DNA of 35,711 nucleotides, from assembly GCA_021813195.1 (NCBI GenBank), contig JAKALI010000002.1:1-35711 (forward strand), read 5' to 3'. The position numbers and the translations under genes were made by a program. How positions within the stretch are numbered: the stretch's first letter is position 1; each line of letters starts with the position of its first letter. Under the pieces are notes generated by a model, which saw only the letters and a program-made list of their open reading frames with translations, was not told the DNA's origin and ran no database searches. Source of the DNA: Pseudomonadota bacterium. GTDB taxonomy: Bacteria > Pseudomonadota > Alphaproteobacteria > Rhizobiales > Hyphomicrobiaceae. Below, in pieces: positions 23,560 to 31,004 of this stretch.

Positions 23560-25074
23560 ATGAATGCGAATTTCCAACATCGAAGTTCCGACGCGATGAA
23601 CCGGCCCCGCTCCCGACGCATCGTCTCCCGCCTGTTCGCGCTTGCGCTACCGCTCGCGGCCGCCGGGATCGCGGCCGTTTGGCTACTGGATGCGCGCACG
23701 CCTAGTAACGCCGTGAGCTATGAAACAATCACGGCGACCAAGGGTACGATCCGGCGGATCGTCTCGACGTCGGGACCCGTCCGCGCGCTCGTCACCGTCA
23801 GCATCGGCTCGCAACTCTCGGGTCAGATCGAGACCGTCGAGGTCGATTTTAATTCTGAGGTGCAGCCCGGAGACGTTCTGGCGAGGTTGGATGCGCGCAC
23901 GTTCGAAGCGAAAGCCGCGCAAGCCAAAGCGGATCTCGCCGCAGCCGAGGCGGCGCTGGCCAACCAGACGGCCGCGCTACAGCGTGCCGAAGCCGTCCTC
24001 AAGAACGCCGAGCGCACGATCGCGCGGCAGAAGTCCCTGGCATCAAAGGGCTTCGCCGCGCAAGCCACGCTCGATGCCGCGATCCGCGACGAAGACGTGG
24101 CCAAAGCCGACATTGCCGTGGCCCGCGCACAGATTGACACCGCAAAGGCCACCATCGCTCAGCGCAAAGCCGCGCTCGAGGCCGCCCTCGTTGATGTCGA
24201 CCGCACCGTTATCCGCTCACCAATCAACGGCACCGTGATTTCCCGTACCGTGGACCCGGGGCAAACGGTGGCCGCGAGCCTGCAGGCTCCTGAATTGTTC
24301 CAGATTGCGCAAGATCTGTCCCGTATCCGCATCGAAGCGCAAGTCAACGAAGCCGATGTCGGCGCCGTCTCGGAGGGCAACCCCGTCACATTCAGCGTCG
24401 ATGCCTATCCCGATCGCGAGTTCCAAGGTCGGGTGACGCAGGTCCGGCTGGCTGCGACCGAGATCAACAATGTCGTGACCTACACCGTCATCATCGAGGC
24501 GAAGAACGAGGATCGCCGCCTGTTTCCTGGCATGACGGCAAACGTCCGCATCGAAAGCGCGCGTCGCGATAACGTGCTGCGCGTCCCAAATGACGTGTTC
24601 CGCTTTCGACCGCGCGAGGCGGCTGGGTCCGAGCCGCGGAGCGAACAACCCGCCGAACGCGCCCAGCGGATGGCTGAGCGGTTGACGAGTGAATTCGGTC
24701 TCGATCCGAAGCAGAGCGACATATTGAAAGAGGCTATATCGGCCGTAAGCCAGGAGATGCGCAGCACCACAGCGAGCGCAGGCATGATGACACCCGCCTT
24801 CGATCCGGGCGCATTTCGCCTGCTGCTCGTCTCGCGTATCGAACAGTCGCTTCTATCGACATTCAACGAAGATCAGCGCAAGCAGTTCGAGCGTTGGCGA
24901 AGCGGAAAAGAGGGAACGCGCATCGCCACGGTCTGGCGGTTGAACGCGGCTGGAGGGATCGAGCGCCTCACCATACGCGCGGGACTGGCTGATGACCAAT
25001 TCACAGAAGTGACGGGCGGGGACTTAGCTGAGGGCGACAAAATCGTCGTGCGCGCCCGCGAGTCGAACCGATGA
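23560..25074 (+). CDS. MacA-like periplasmic adaptor of an ABC efflux system, with a helical insertion
   Basis: A membrane-fusion protein that links an inner-membrane ABC pump to an outer-membrane channel. The 504 residues begin with a basic stretch and one membrane helix (about 23–44). A lipoyl half, a long alpha-hairpin coiled coil (about 115–215, KAAQAKADLAAAEAALANQ and following), the second lipoyl half (IRSPINGTVISRTVDPGQ) and a beta-barrel (to about 340) come next. About 100 residues (350–448) are then inserted before the membrane-proximal domain. They are helical, with LTSEFGLDPKQSDIL and LLSTFNEDQRKQFERW resembling the LTxxQ-type repeats of CpxP/Spy-like proteins. The ATG at 23560 has a poor ribosome site; an ATG at 23596 is the alternative. 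Its TGA overlaps the ATPase ATG by four bases. No TolC-type channel gene is present here. Confidence 0.9.
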   Translation: MNANFQHRSSDAMNRPRSRRIVSRLFALALPLAAAGIAAVWLLDARTPSNAVSYETITATKGTIRRIVSTSGPVRALVTVSIGSQLSGQIETVEVDFNSEVQPGDVLARLDARTFEAKAAQAKADLAAAEAALANQTAALQRAEAVLKNAERTIARQKSLASKGFAAQATLDAAIRDEDVAKADIAVARAQIDTAKATIAQRKAALEAALVDVDRTVIRSPINGTVISRTVDPGQTVAASLQAPELFQIAQDLSRIRIEAQVNEADVGAVSEGNPVTFSVDAYPDREFQGRVTQVRLAATEINNVVTYTVIIEAKNEDRRLFPGMTANVRIESARRDNVLRVPNDVFRFRPREAAGSEPRSEQPAERAQRMAERLTSEFGLDPKQSDILKEAISAVSQEMRSTTASAGMMTPAFDPGAFRLLLVSRIEQSLLSTFNEDQRKQFERWRSGKEGTRIATVWRLNAAGGIERLTIRAGLADDQFTEVTGGDLAEGDKIVVRARESNR

Positions 25075-25841
25075 GCAAGGCCGCAACACGCGCAACTGGC
25101 GCCGCTTGCGAGGACATGAGCTGCTCGGAGCGGCCTCCGCTTATATCGGCCCGCAACTTAACGCGGCGCTACCGGATGGGAGACAACGAGGTTGTCGCCC
25201 TCGACAATATTTCTCTGGATATTTCTGAAGGCGATTTCGTCGCCATAATGGGCGCGTCCGGATCCGGCAAGTCAACTCTGATGAACCTCATCGGCGCCCT
25301 CGACACGCCAACGTCCGGTTCGCTCGAAATCGATGGCCGCGATGTCGGATCGATGACCAGTGACGAACTCGCCGATCTGCGCAACACCACAATCGGCTTC
25401 GTGTTCCAACAATTTAACCTTCTGCCGCGCACGCCCGCTTTGCGCCAAGTGATGCTGCCGCTCCTCTATGCCAATCCTCGTCCGGCCGATCCAGAGGCGG
25501 TGGCGCGCGCGCGGCTCGCCGATGTCGGACTTGCCGAACGCATGGATCACCTGCCCCGCCAACTCTCCGGCGGCCAACAACAGCGCGTGGCGATCGCACG
25601 CGCACTCGTCAATAATCCCCGTATCTTGCTCGCCGATGAGCCGACCGGAGCCCTGGATAGCCGCACATCAATCGAAATCATGCGCTTGTTTGCCGAGCTC
25701 AACCGCCGCGGTATTACCGTCATTCTCGTCACCCACGAAGCCGACATTGCACAATGGGCGCGTCGCCGCATTACGTTCCGCGATGGACGAATGATCGAGG
25801 ACGTCCGGCAAGAGCCCCGCATCGAGGAGGCGGCGGAATGA
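25071..25841 (+). CDS. MacB-type ABC transporter ATP-binding protein
   Basis: The ATPase of a MacB/LolD-type ABC transporter, which powers substrate expulsion from the periplasm by mechanotransmission. Its 256 residues contain every hallmark: Walker A GASGSGKST (61–69), Q-loop FQQFN (Gln113/Gln114), signature LSGGQ (165–169), Walker B ILLADE (185–190) and switch His222 in LVTHE. An N-terminal extension of about 23 residues before the domain (PPLISARNL) contains two cysteines and has no known role. It overlaps the adaptor gene and the permease gene by ATGA at each end, so the three are made together. In E. coli MacB the ATPase and permease are fused; here they are separate proteins. Confidence 0.95.
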   Translation: MSKAATRATGAACEDMSCSERPPLISARNLTRRYRMGDNEVVALDNISLDISEGDFVAIMGASGSGKSTLMNLIGALDTPTSGSLEIDGRDVGSMTSDELADLRNTTIGFVFQQFNLLPRTPALRQVMLPLLYANPRPADPEAVARARLADVGLAERMDHLPRQLSGGQQQRVAIARALVNNPRILLADEPTGALDSRTSIEIMRLFAELNRRGITVILVTHEADIAQWARRRITFRDGRMIEDVRQEPRIEEAAE

Positions 25842-27070
25842 GCATTCTCGACAGCTTCGCAATTGCACTGACAGCACTGCGCGCCAATCTGCTACGCTCT
25901 ATTCTCACAACACTAGGAGTCATCATCGGCGTCGCCTCCGTGATTATTCTTGTCGCCGTTGGCAACGGAGCCACACGCGAGGTTGATCGCCAAATCGCAT
26001 CGCTCGGAACCAACATGCTCGTTGTTTTCCCCGATGCCATGCGCATCATGGGACGCTCAAGTGCAGCGGGAACGGCGCTGCCGCTTGCCGAAAGCGATCT
26101 GGCGGCCATTCGCGACAAGATTTATGGCGTGACCGCCATCTCAGGTCAGCTCGACCAATCGGCGCCGGTCGTACGCGGCAATCTTAATTGGACGACGGCA
26201 GTCAGTGGTGTGCATGCTGATTACACGTTTGTGCGGGATTGGCCGATTGAGAATGGCCGTGGATTAACCCCAGCCGACGTGCGGTCTGCGGCCCGGGTCG
26301 CATTGATCGGCGCAACGGTGGCGCGCCGCCTGTTTCCGGGCGAAGATCCTGTCGGCGCTGAAGTCCGCATCAAAAACGTGCCGTTTCAGATTGTCGGCGT
26401 CCTCGGCGTCAAAGGCCAATCCAGCATGGGACGCGATCAGGACGACGTCATGCTCATTCCGATCACCACGGCGCGCAATCGCATCGTTGGACGGAGCGAA
26501 GTTCAAGTGGAGCAGGTCGGCCGCATCTACGTGAAGTTCTCTGATGACACCGACTTGAAGGAGGCACAGGAAGAAATGGAGACGCTGCTGCGCCAGCGTC
26601 GCAGGAGCGGACCGGGAAATGAGGATACGTTTTCAGTTCGCAACCTTGCGGAATTCATGCGCGCGCGAACAGAAGTGCTCTCCACCATGAGCTATTTGCT
26701 CGGTGCTACGTCCGCCATCTCGCTCATCGTGGGCGGCATTGGGATCATGAACATCATGCTCGTGTCCGTGACTGAGCGCACCCGAGAGATCGGCCTGCGG
26801 ATGGCCGTCGGTGGTCGGCGCCGCGATATTCTCAAGCAATTCCTCGTTGAAGCCGTCATGCTGTGCATAGTCGGTGGACTCCTTGGCGTACTGCTTGGTC
26901 TGTCGATCGCGTGGGTTGTCGCTTACGCCGCAAATTGGCCGATCGCGATCAGTCCCGTTGTGATTGCGGGCGCCCTCGCGGCTGCCGCAATCACCGGCAT
27001 TTTTTTCGGATATTTTCCTGCACGGCGCGCCGCCGGACTTGACCCCATCGATGCCTTGCGAAGCGAATAG
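25838..27070 (+). CDS. MacB-type ABC transporter permease (FtsX-like)
   Basis: The 410-residue membrane subunit. One helix at about 21–42 (TTLGVIIGVASVIILVAVGNG, in pieces) is followed by a large periplasmic MacB_PCD domain (to about 280). The three-helix FtsX domain then contains the conserved GGIGIMNIMLVSVTERTREIGLRMAVGGRR coupling region and ends FGYFPARRAAGLDPIDALRSE, both quoted in part. The start ATG overlaps the stop of the ATPase gene (ATGA). Relatives export macrolides, peptides or lipoproteins, so the substrate cannot be inferred. This is the last gene of the operon; the downstream 380 bases contain no strong terminator. Confidence 0.95.
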   Translation: MSILDSFAIALTALRANLLRSILTTLGVIIGVASVIILVAVGNGATREVDRQIASLGTNMLVVFPDAMRIMGRSSAAGTALPLAESDLAAIRDKIYGVTAISGQLDQSAPVVRGNLNWTTAVSGVHADYTFVRDWPIENGRGLTPADVRSAARVALIGATVARRLFPGEDPVGAEVRIKNVPFQIVGVLGVKGQSSMGRDQDDVMLIPITTARNRIVGRSEVQVEQVGRIYVKFSDDTDLKEAQEEMETLLRQRRRSGPGNEDTFSVRNLAEFMRARTEVLSTMSYLLGATSAISLIVGGIGIMNIMLVSVTERTREIGLRMAVGGRRRDILKQFLVEAVMLCIVGGLLGVLLGLSIAWVVAYAANWPIAISPVVIAGALAAAAITGIFFGYFPARRAAGLDPIDALRSE

Positions 27071-27451
27071 ACGCGTGATGCCGTCACCGGCGACGCCGAT
27101 TCACCGGTCTTTGACAGGGACGTTCTCAGCGTTCACTGCACTTGTCTGTTTCATGAAAATGGCAACTTCAACGCTGACTGGTGGTCCACCCGCAAAAGTC
27201 GCCACAAGAACATCGAGAGAAAATGCCGGTTTGAATGCTCCTTATCTATACCGGTATTTTTCGGGCAATTAACATTTTTTATGGAGAATGCGCCGAAGAA
27301 AAAGACTTCACAAAGCCAACGCAATAGAATATGCGCTGTCGTGGCGTCCGATCTCGCAGCGAGATTGAGGCCTCTGAATTTCAACGCAGGAGTTGCGCAC
27401 GGCACCGATGGTCTTTGCACGGCTTGGCGTCGTCCGAAAGGAATGAGTAGA
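27071..27451. other. 381-base region ahead of the H-NS-family gene, AT-richer than its surroundings
   Basis: No gene is supported. From about 27225 to 27330 the sequence becomes unusually AT-rich for this window (runs such as ttttttatgg and tatttttc). That would suit a promoter or nucleoid-protein binding region for the gene at 27452, including possible autoregulation. TTGACA at 27111–27116 is a good -35-like hexamer but has no convincing -10 at the right distance. An in-frame extension of the H-NS gene to an ATG at 27281 is discussed under that gene and not favoured. Confidence 0.4.
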
Positions 27452-27772
27452 ATGGTCGCAGTGAACGTTGAAAAATTGTCGCTCAAGGAGATCACGGATC
27501 TTGAGGCAAAGATCGCAAAGGCTAAGTCACAGGCCCGTGAGAAGGCCAAGGCCGATGCCAAAGCCAAGATTGACCGCATTCTCGAGATGTCGGGCTTCAC
27601 GCTCGCGGAAGTTTACGGACTGCCGGCGCGGGGTCGTGGGCGTTCTAAGTCAGCGGCGAAATACGCCAATCCTGACAATCGCGCCGAAACATGGACGGGT
27701 CGCGGCCGCAAGCCCAATTGGCTTAATGCCCGTTTGAAGCGCGGCGCGAAGTTGGAGGACTTTGCGATCTAA
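27452..27772 (+). CDS. H-NS-family nucleoid-associated protein
   Basis: A 106-residue DNA-binding protein of the H-NS/HvrA type, expected to bind AT-rich DNA and silence or modulate genes. The N-terminal half is a Lys/Ala/Glu-rich oligomerisation coiled coil (about 5–45). The C-terminal DNA-binding domain has the core motif WTGRGRKPNW at 81–90, matching the family's W-GRGR-P-W loop that enters the minor groove. I chose the ATG at 27452 because AAAGGA lies nine bases before it. The ATG at 27443 is too close to that site, and one at 27281 would add 57 residues with no likeness to the family. A strong intrinsic terminator follows 48 bases after the stop. Confidence 0.92.
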   Translation: MVAVNVEKLSLKEITDLEAKIAKAKSQAREKAKADAKAKIDRILEMSGFTLAEVYGLPARGRGRSKSAAKYANPDNRAETWTGRGRKPNWLNARLKRGAKLEDFAI

Positions 27773-27820
27773 TCGCGCAAGCCTCTCGCTGTAGCAGACT
27801 TGATCCTATTGGCTAAGTGA

Positions 27821-27850
27821 ACCGCCGCGTGCCAATGCGGCGGTTTTTTC
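27821..27850 (+). terminator. Intrinsic terminator of the H-NS-family gene
   Basis: The arms ACCGCCGC and GCGGCGGT form a perfect 8-bp GC-rich stem around GTGCCAAT, followed at once by a run of six T. It starts 48 bases after the stop at 27772. This is the clearest Rho-independent terminator in the window and shows that the H-NS transcript is probably monocistronic. Confidence 0.9.
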
Positions 27851-27875
27851 TTCGACGCGACCGAGCCTCAGCGTC

Positions 27876-27895
27876 GTCCGCGATCCATCGCGGAC
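27876..27895. repeat. 20-base inverted repeat between H-NS terminator and a small gene
   Basis: GTCCGCGAT and ATCGCGGAC are perfect 9-bp arms separated by CC. With only two bases between the arms it suits a protein-binding operator better than an RNA hairpin, and no T-run follows. It lies 84 bases upstream of the small gene at 27980. A TTGACG at 27919–27924 downstream of it may be a -35 element, but the matching -10 is poor. Confidence 0.45.
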
Positions 27896-27979
27896 ACATG
27901 CCAAGGTTGCTCAGGCTCTTGACGTTTAAAATTTGGTTCCTAACTCGAGAGAGGGAGATCGCCAAAAGGGAGGCCTGTC

Positions 27980-28162
27980 ATGCATGCCATGGAGATTCAA
28001 GAGCATGCTCGTCGACTGCTCGAAGCGCATGGGCCAAAGGCAATTGCAGAGGCGGCCAAGCGCGCGAAAGACTCAGAACAGCAGGGAGACGAGGACAGCG
28101 CGAAAGATTGGAGGCGTATCGAAGCCGCTCTGATTGCGATGCGTGGTCCGCGCTCGACATAA
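27980..28162 (+). CDS. Small conserved-looking protein of unknown function (60 aa)
   Basis: A 60-residue, highly helical and charged protein (MHAMEIQEHARRLLEAHG… ending MRGPRST). The pattern AxRLLEAHGxKAxAEAAxxA…W+RIxxAL resembles small hypothetical proteins that I remember from rhizobial genomes, but no function is known to me. The start is well supported by GGGAGG seven bases upstream of the ATG; a second ATG three codons later is possible. It is convergent with the membrane protein gene at 28237. No membrane helix or signal is visible, so it is presumably cytoplasmic. Confidence 0.65.
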   Translation: MHAMEIQEHARRLLEAHGPKAIAEAAKRAKDSEQQGDEDSAKDWRRIEAALIAMRGPRST

Positions 28163-28236
28163 TCGCGCGACTTCGCGAACTTGACCGTCGAAGCGTTTTT
28201 GCCGAGGTGATCGGTGCACAGATCCTGGGTTCGCTG

Positions 28237-28512
28237 TTACCTGTCGTCAGGTTCGCAGCGAACGCGCACTGGGTAGATGTGCTCCCAGACCAGCAAGCAA
28301 AGCAAGTAGAGCCCCGCCAGAGCGAGAAACGTATTGGCAATTTCAACCCCTGCCCATCCATCGACTGCCAAATGATGCGGCGCCACGTGCGCGCATAGGC
28401 CGAGCAGTGCAAACGCAAGTGTAAACATCCCAAAGAGACACTGAACGAACCTTTGGGACTTCAGGCGGATCTCGAGCAGCACATTGCTCTCCGGATCGAA
28501 CGGATGATGCAT
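28237..28512 (-). CDS. Small two-helix membrane protein, unknown function (91 aa)
   Basis: A 91-residue protein with two predicted membrane helices (about 22–42 and 57–76) joined by a short loop containing HVAPHHLAVDGW, and charged ends. No family is recognised. AAGG lies eight bases before the ATG at 28512, which supports translation. It is 80 bases upstream of the cca 3' end on the same strand but reads away from it, so it is probably its own unit. Confidence rests on composition and the ribosome site only. Confidence 0.55.
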   Translation of the reverse strand: MHHPFDPESNVLLEIRLKSQRFVQCLFGMFTLAFALLGLCAHVAPHHLAVDGWAGVEIANTFLALAGLYLLCLLVWEHIYPVRVRCEPDDR

Positions 28513-28592
28513 GGTCGAACCTTACGCGACACAAAGAGGCACGGACGGACATCGAACTCTACTGCCTCTTTTTCTCCTCGTGAAGCGCAGAT

Positions 28593-29858
28593 TTAGGATT
28601 TGCTAACCTTTACCAGCTCGCTCAGGCGCCGTCCCAGCACCTCCGCATCGGTGGGGAACCCTTGTTCGATCCACCAGGTTTCGAATTGACTGAGAACTTC
28701 TCCGATCTTCGGTCCGGGCGCCAGTCCAAGCGCCAGCAGATCGGCTCCGCGAACAGGAAGTTGCGGGGGCTGCCACCGCTTGGAGAGCTCGAAAACTGCG
28801 GTCATTGAAGCGTCTGTCGGTGCAAGGCCCTCACGCACCCACGCGATCAGAATACAATCCTGATAGGTCGCAGTGCCTAATCGGTAGAGGGCGGCACGCG
28901 CTTTGGCTTCGGAAATGACGGGCGACAGAAGGGAACGGTTAAGCGCGATATTGGCCAGGCGATCATATTCGGTCGCCGATAGTCGCAGCCGATCGCGCAA
29001 AATAGTCGCTTGGCCAGGCTTGAGAACAACGAGAGCAGCCAATCGGCGCACAGGATCGGCCGCGATCTCCAACTGATTTTCGATTGCTGCCAGGCGGGCC
29101 ACCGCGCCGACATCGAGCGGCAATGGAATGAGCCGCGTCAACAATCCGGTTTCGTACATCGCCTTGAGGACATTGACGGCACCGCCGGCCACCAAAAGCC
29201 GCATCAGTTCCGAGTGCACGCGCTCGGCGGAAATTTGCTCAAGTCCTTCCTGCAAGGCTCCGCAGGCTGCATGATCACGAGCCTCGAGCGCGCCCTCCGC
29301 GTACTCGGCCGAAAACCGATAGAACCGCAAAATGCGAAGATAGTCCTCACGAATGCGCGCTTCGGGCGTACCGATGAAGCGAATGCGGCGAGCCATCAGA
29401 TCGGCATATCCGCCCACGAAATCGTGGACGGTGCCATCCGCATCGCAATAGAGAGCATTGACCGTGAAATCCCGTCGCTGCGCATCAGCGCCCCAATCAC
29501 TGGTGAAGGCAACTTCAGCGCGACGTCCATCGGTCGTCACATCCCGGCGCAGCGTGGTGACCTCAAAGGGTGTGTGCTCAAAAATCAGTGTCACGGTACC
29601 ATGTGCCAGCCCCGTCGGAATTGCTGTCAGCCCACATGCTGCCGCGCGCTCCATCACCTCGGTTGGCGCGACGGTCGTTGCAATATCGATGTCTTTGACG
29701 GGACGGCCCAGCAGTGCGTTCCTCACCGCGCCACCGACGATGCGAGCTTGCCCACCGCCGCGCGTGACACAGGCAAGCACCGTCTGCGTCGCGGGTGCGG
29801 CGAGCCAGGGTGCGCCCGCGAGCGATGGAGGACGCGGCAGTCCCGTAATTGCCGGCAT
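28593..29858 (-). CDS. cca: CCA tRNA nucleotidyltransferase / poly(A) polymerase family
   Basis: Adds or repairs the 3'-terminal CCA of tRNAs in the cytoplasm. The 421-residue class II nucleotidyltransferase shows GGAVRNALLG at 42–51, the metal-binding DID at 56–58 and RRDFTVNAL at 128–136, followed by the helical neck and body. It lacks an HD domain, as is usual in this group; whether it adds CC, A or all three bases cannot be told by eye. The start ATG has a perfect AGGAGG five bases upstream. It is the last of three genes, nudL–DUF6111–cca, with gaps of 7 and 10 bases, an arrangement I recall from other Hyphomicrobiales. Confidence 0.94.
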   Translation of the reverse strand: MPAITGLPRPPSLAGAPWLAAPATQTVLACVTRGGGQARIVGGAVRNALLGRPVKDIDIATTVAPTEVMERAAACGLTAIPTGLAHGTVTLIFEHTPFEVTTLRRDVTTDGRRAEVAFTSDWGADAQRRDFTVNALYCDADGTVHDFVGGYADLMARRIRFIGTPEARIREDYLRILRFYRFSAEYAEGALEARDHAACGALQEGLEQISAERVHSELMRLLVAGGAVNVLKAMYETGLLTRLIPLPLDVGAVARLAAIENQLEIAADPVRRLAALVVLKPGQATILRDRLRLSATEYDRLANIALNRSLLSPVISEAKARAALYRLGTATYQDCILIAWVREGLAPTDASMTAVFELSKRWQPPQLPVRGADLLALGLAPGPKIGEVLSQFETWWIEQGFPTDAEVLGRRLSELVKVSKS

Positions 29859-29868
29859 CGCGGCCTCC

Positions 29869-30162
29869 TCAGCGCAGCTGGCCCGGTTCGATCCGGCCGT
29901 CTTTATAGACCGGCGGCACATACTCCTGGCCAGGTTTACCCCCGGAAGTGGATCCAAAAGCAACCAGAACCACCACAAGCAGCAGGGCTCCCGCAGCTGC
30001 CAGCCAAATCAGTGGTGCATCGTTGAGGACGCGCGAGGCGCGAATGCGTCCCGTTGTAGCGTCACGCTCCAATTTCTCCGGCCGTGCAATCAAAATCCAG
30101 CCGATATAGGCGAGTGTCGGCAGAAGAAAGAGGAGCAAATTTTCGATGACGACGCGGATCAT
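29869..30162 (-). CDS. DUF6111-like small membrane protein
   Basis: A 97-residue protein with two membrane helices (about 6–26 and 50–69). It begins MIRVVIENLLLFLLPTLAYIGW and ends with a short polar tail, PPVYKDGRIEPG, which is probably periplasmic. Sequence and position between the CoA pyrophosphatase and CCA transferase genes match the DUF6111 family; no function is known. The ATG at 30162 lies seven bases after the nudL stop and has a poor Shine-Dalgarno of its own, so it likely depends on coupling to nudL translation. Confidence 0.8.
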   Translation of the reverse strand: MIRVVIENLLLFLLPTLAYIGWILIARPEKLERDATTGRIRASRVLNDAPLIWLAAAGALLLVVVLVAFGSTSGGKPGQEYVPPVYKDGRIEPGQLR

Positions 30163-30169
30163 ATGCTGG

Positions 30170-30844
30170 CTATGGCGAACGGAATAGTCTCTGTTGCATG
30201 TGGCGCAGAATACCCGCCGTGGCACCCCATATATAGTGTTCCCCATATGGCATCGCATAAAAGCGCCTCGCTCGGCCCCCCAGTACGCGCTCGTGGATGA
30301 TATGATTGGCGCTATTCATGAGGAAGGCCAGGGGTACCTCAAAGATTTGCGAAACCTCCCGAGGGTTCGGCCGGATTTCACTGTCAGCCGCCACGAGCCC
30401 CAGGATTGGTGTCACGGCAAAACCCGTCCCAGTTCGATACGTCTCGAGCATGCCCAAAGGTTCGATCCGGTGACGATCTAATCCCACCTCCTCTTCGGCC
30501 TCTCTCAATGCGGTCTCGAGGAGATCGCGGTCCTCTGGTTGAGGCCTGCCGCCGGGAAATGCGATCTGGCCTGCATGTGCGGGCAGATCGTCTGCGCGGC
30601 GGGTCAACAGGACCGTCAGCGGCGAGCGCGCTATCACCGGGACAAGCACGGCCGCGGGCTTAGCCGGCGAATCAACGGGCCAGTCGGCCAAGGCCTCGGG
30701 ATTGAGATCAAAATCACTCGGTATGCCGAGGGGCTGGGTGGGATCGGGAGGCTCGATCCTTGCGTTGGCCACCAAACGTTCGCGGACAAGATCGCGAAAC
30801 CGCCCTGGGGTGAGTGACTCGAGTGCCATCGGAATTTCTAGCAT
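30170..30844 (-). CDS. CoA pyrophosphatase, NudL-type Nudix hydrolase
   Basis: Hydrolyses coenzyme A and its derivatives to phosphopantetheine (or its acyl form) and 3',5'-ADP. The 224-residue protein has the CoA-specific UPF0035 motif VLLTRRADDLPAHAGQ (about 78–93) directly before a Nudix box beginning FPGGRPQPE (from 96) and ending REAEEEVG (114–121). The ATG at 30844 or the in-frame ATG at 30829 could be the start; neither has a good ribosome site. First gene of the nudL–DUF6111–cca unit, divergent from the secreted transglycosylase-like gene with 160 bases between. Confidence 0.9.
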   Translation of the reverse strand: MLEIPMALESLTPGRFRDLVRERLVANARIEPPDPTQPLGIPSDFDLNPEALADWPVDSPAKPAAVLVPVIARSPLTVLLTRRADDLPAHAGQIAFPGGRPQPEDRDLLETALREAEEEVGLDRHRIEPLGMLETYRTGTGFAVTPILGLVAADSEIRPNPREVSQIFEVPLAFLMNSANHIIHERVLGGRARRFYAMPYGEHYIWGATAGILRHMQQRLFRSP

Positions 30845-31004
30845 CGTTGCTACGCTATCACGTCCAGTTGCATCCGTGATGTGCGTCGCGCGCACTGCGG
30901 CCAATTTTCACGGTTCGCCGCATTTTCAGCGGTTTGACATGCTGCACTCGGATCGTTGGATGACTTGGCCACATTGGGCCGCGCGCGGGAGGTCTTCACT
31001 CGGC

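Noticed and set aside
27281..27451. 57-residue N-terminal extension of the H-NS-family protein
   Set aside because: The ribosome site and family start both point to 27452; the extension has no family likeness.
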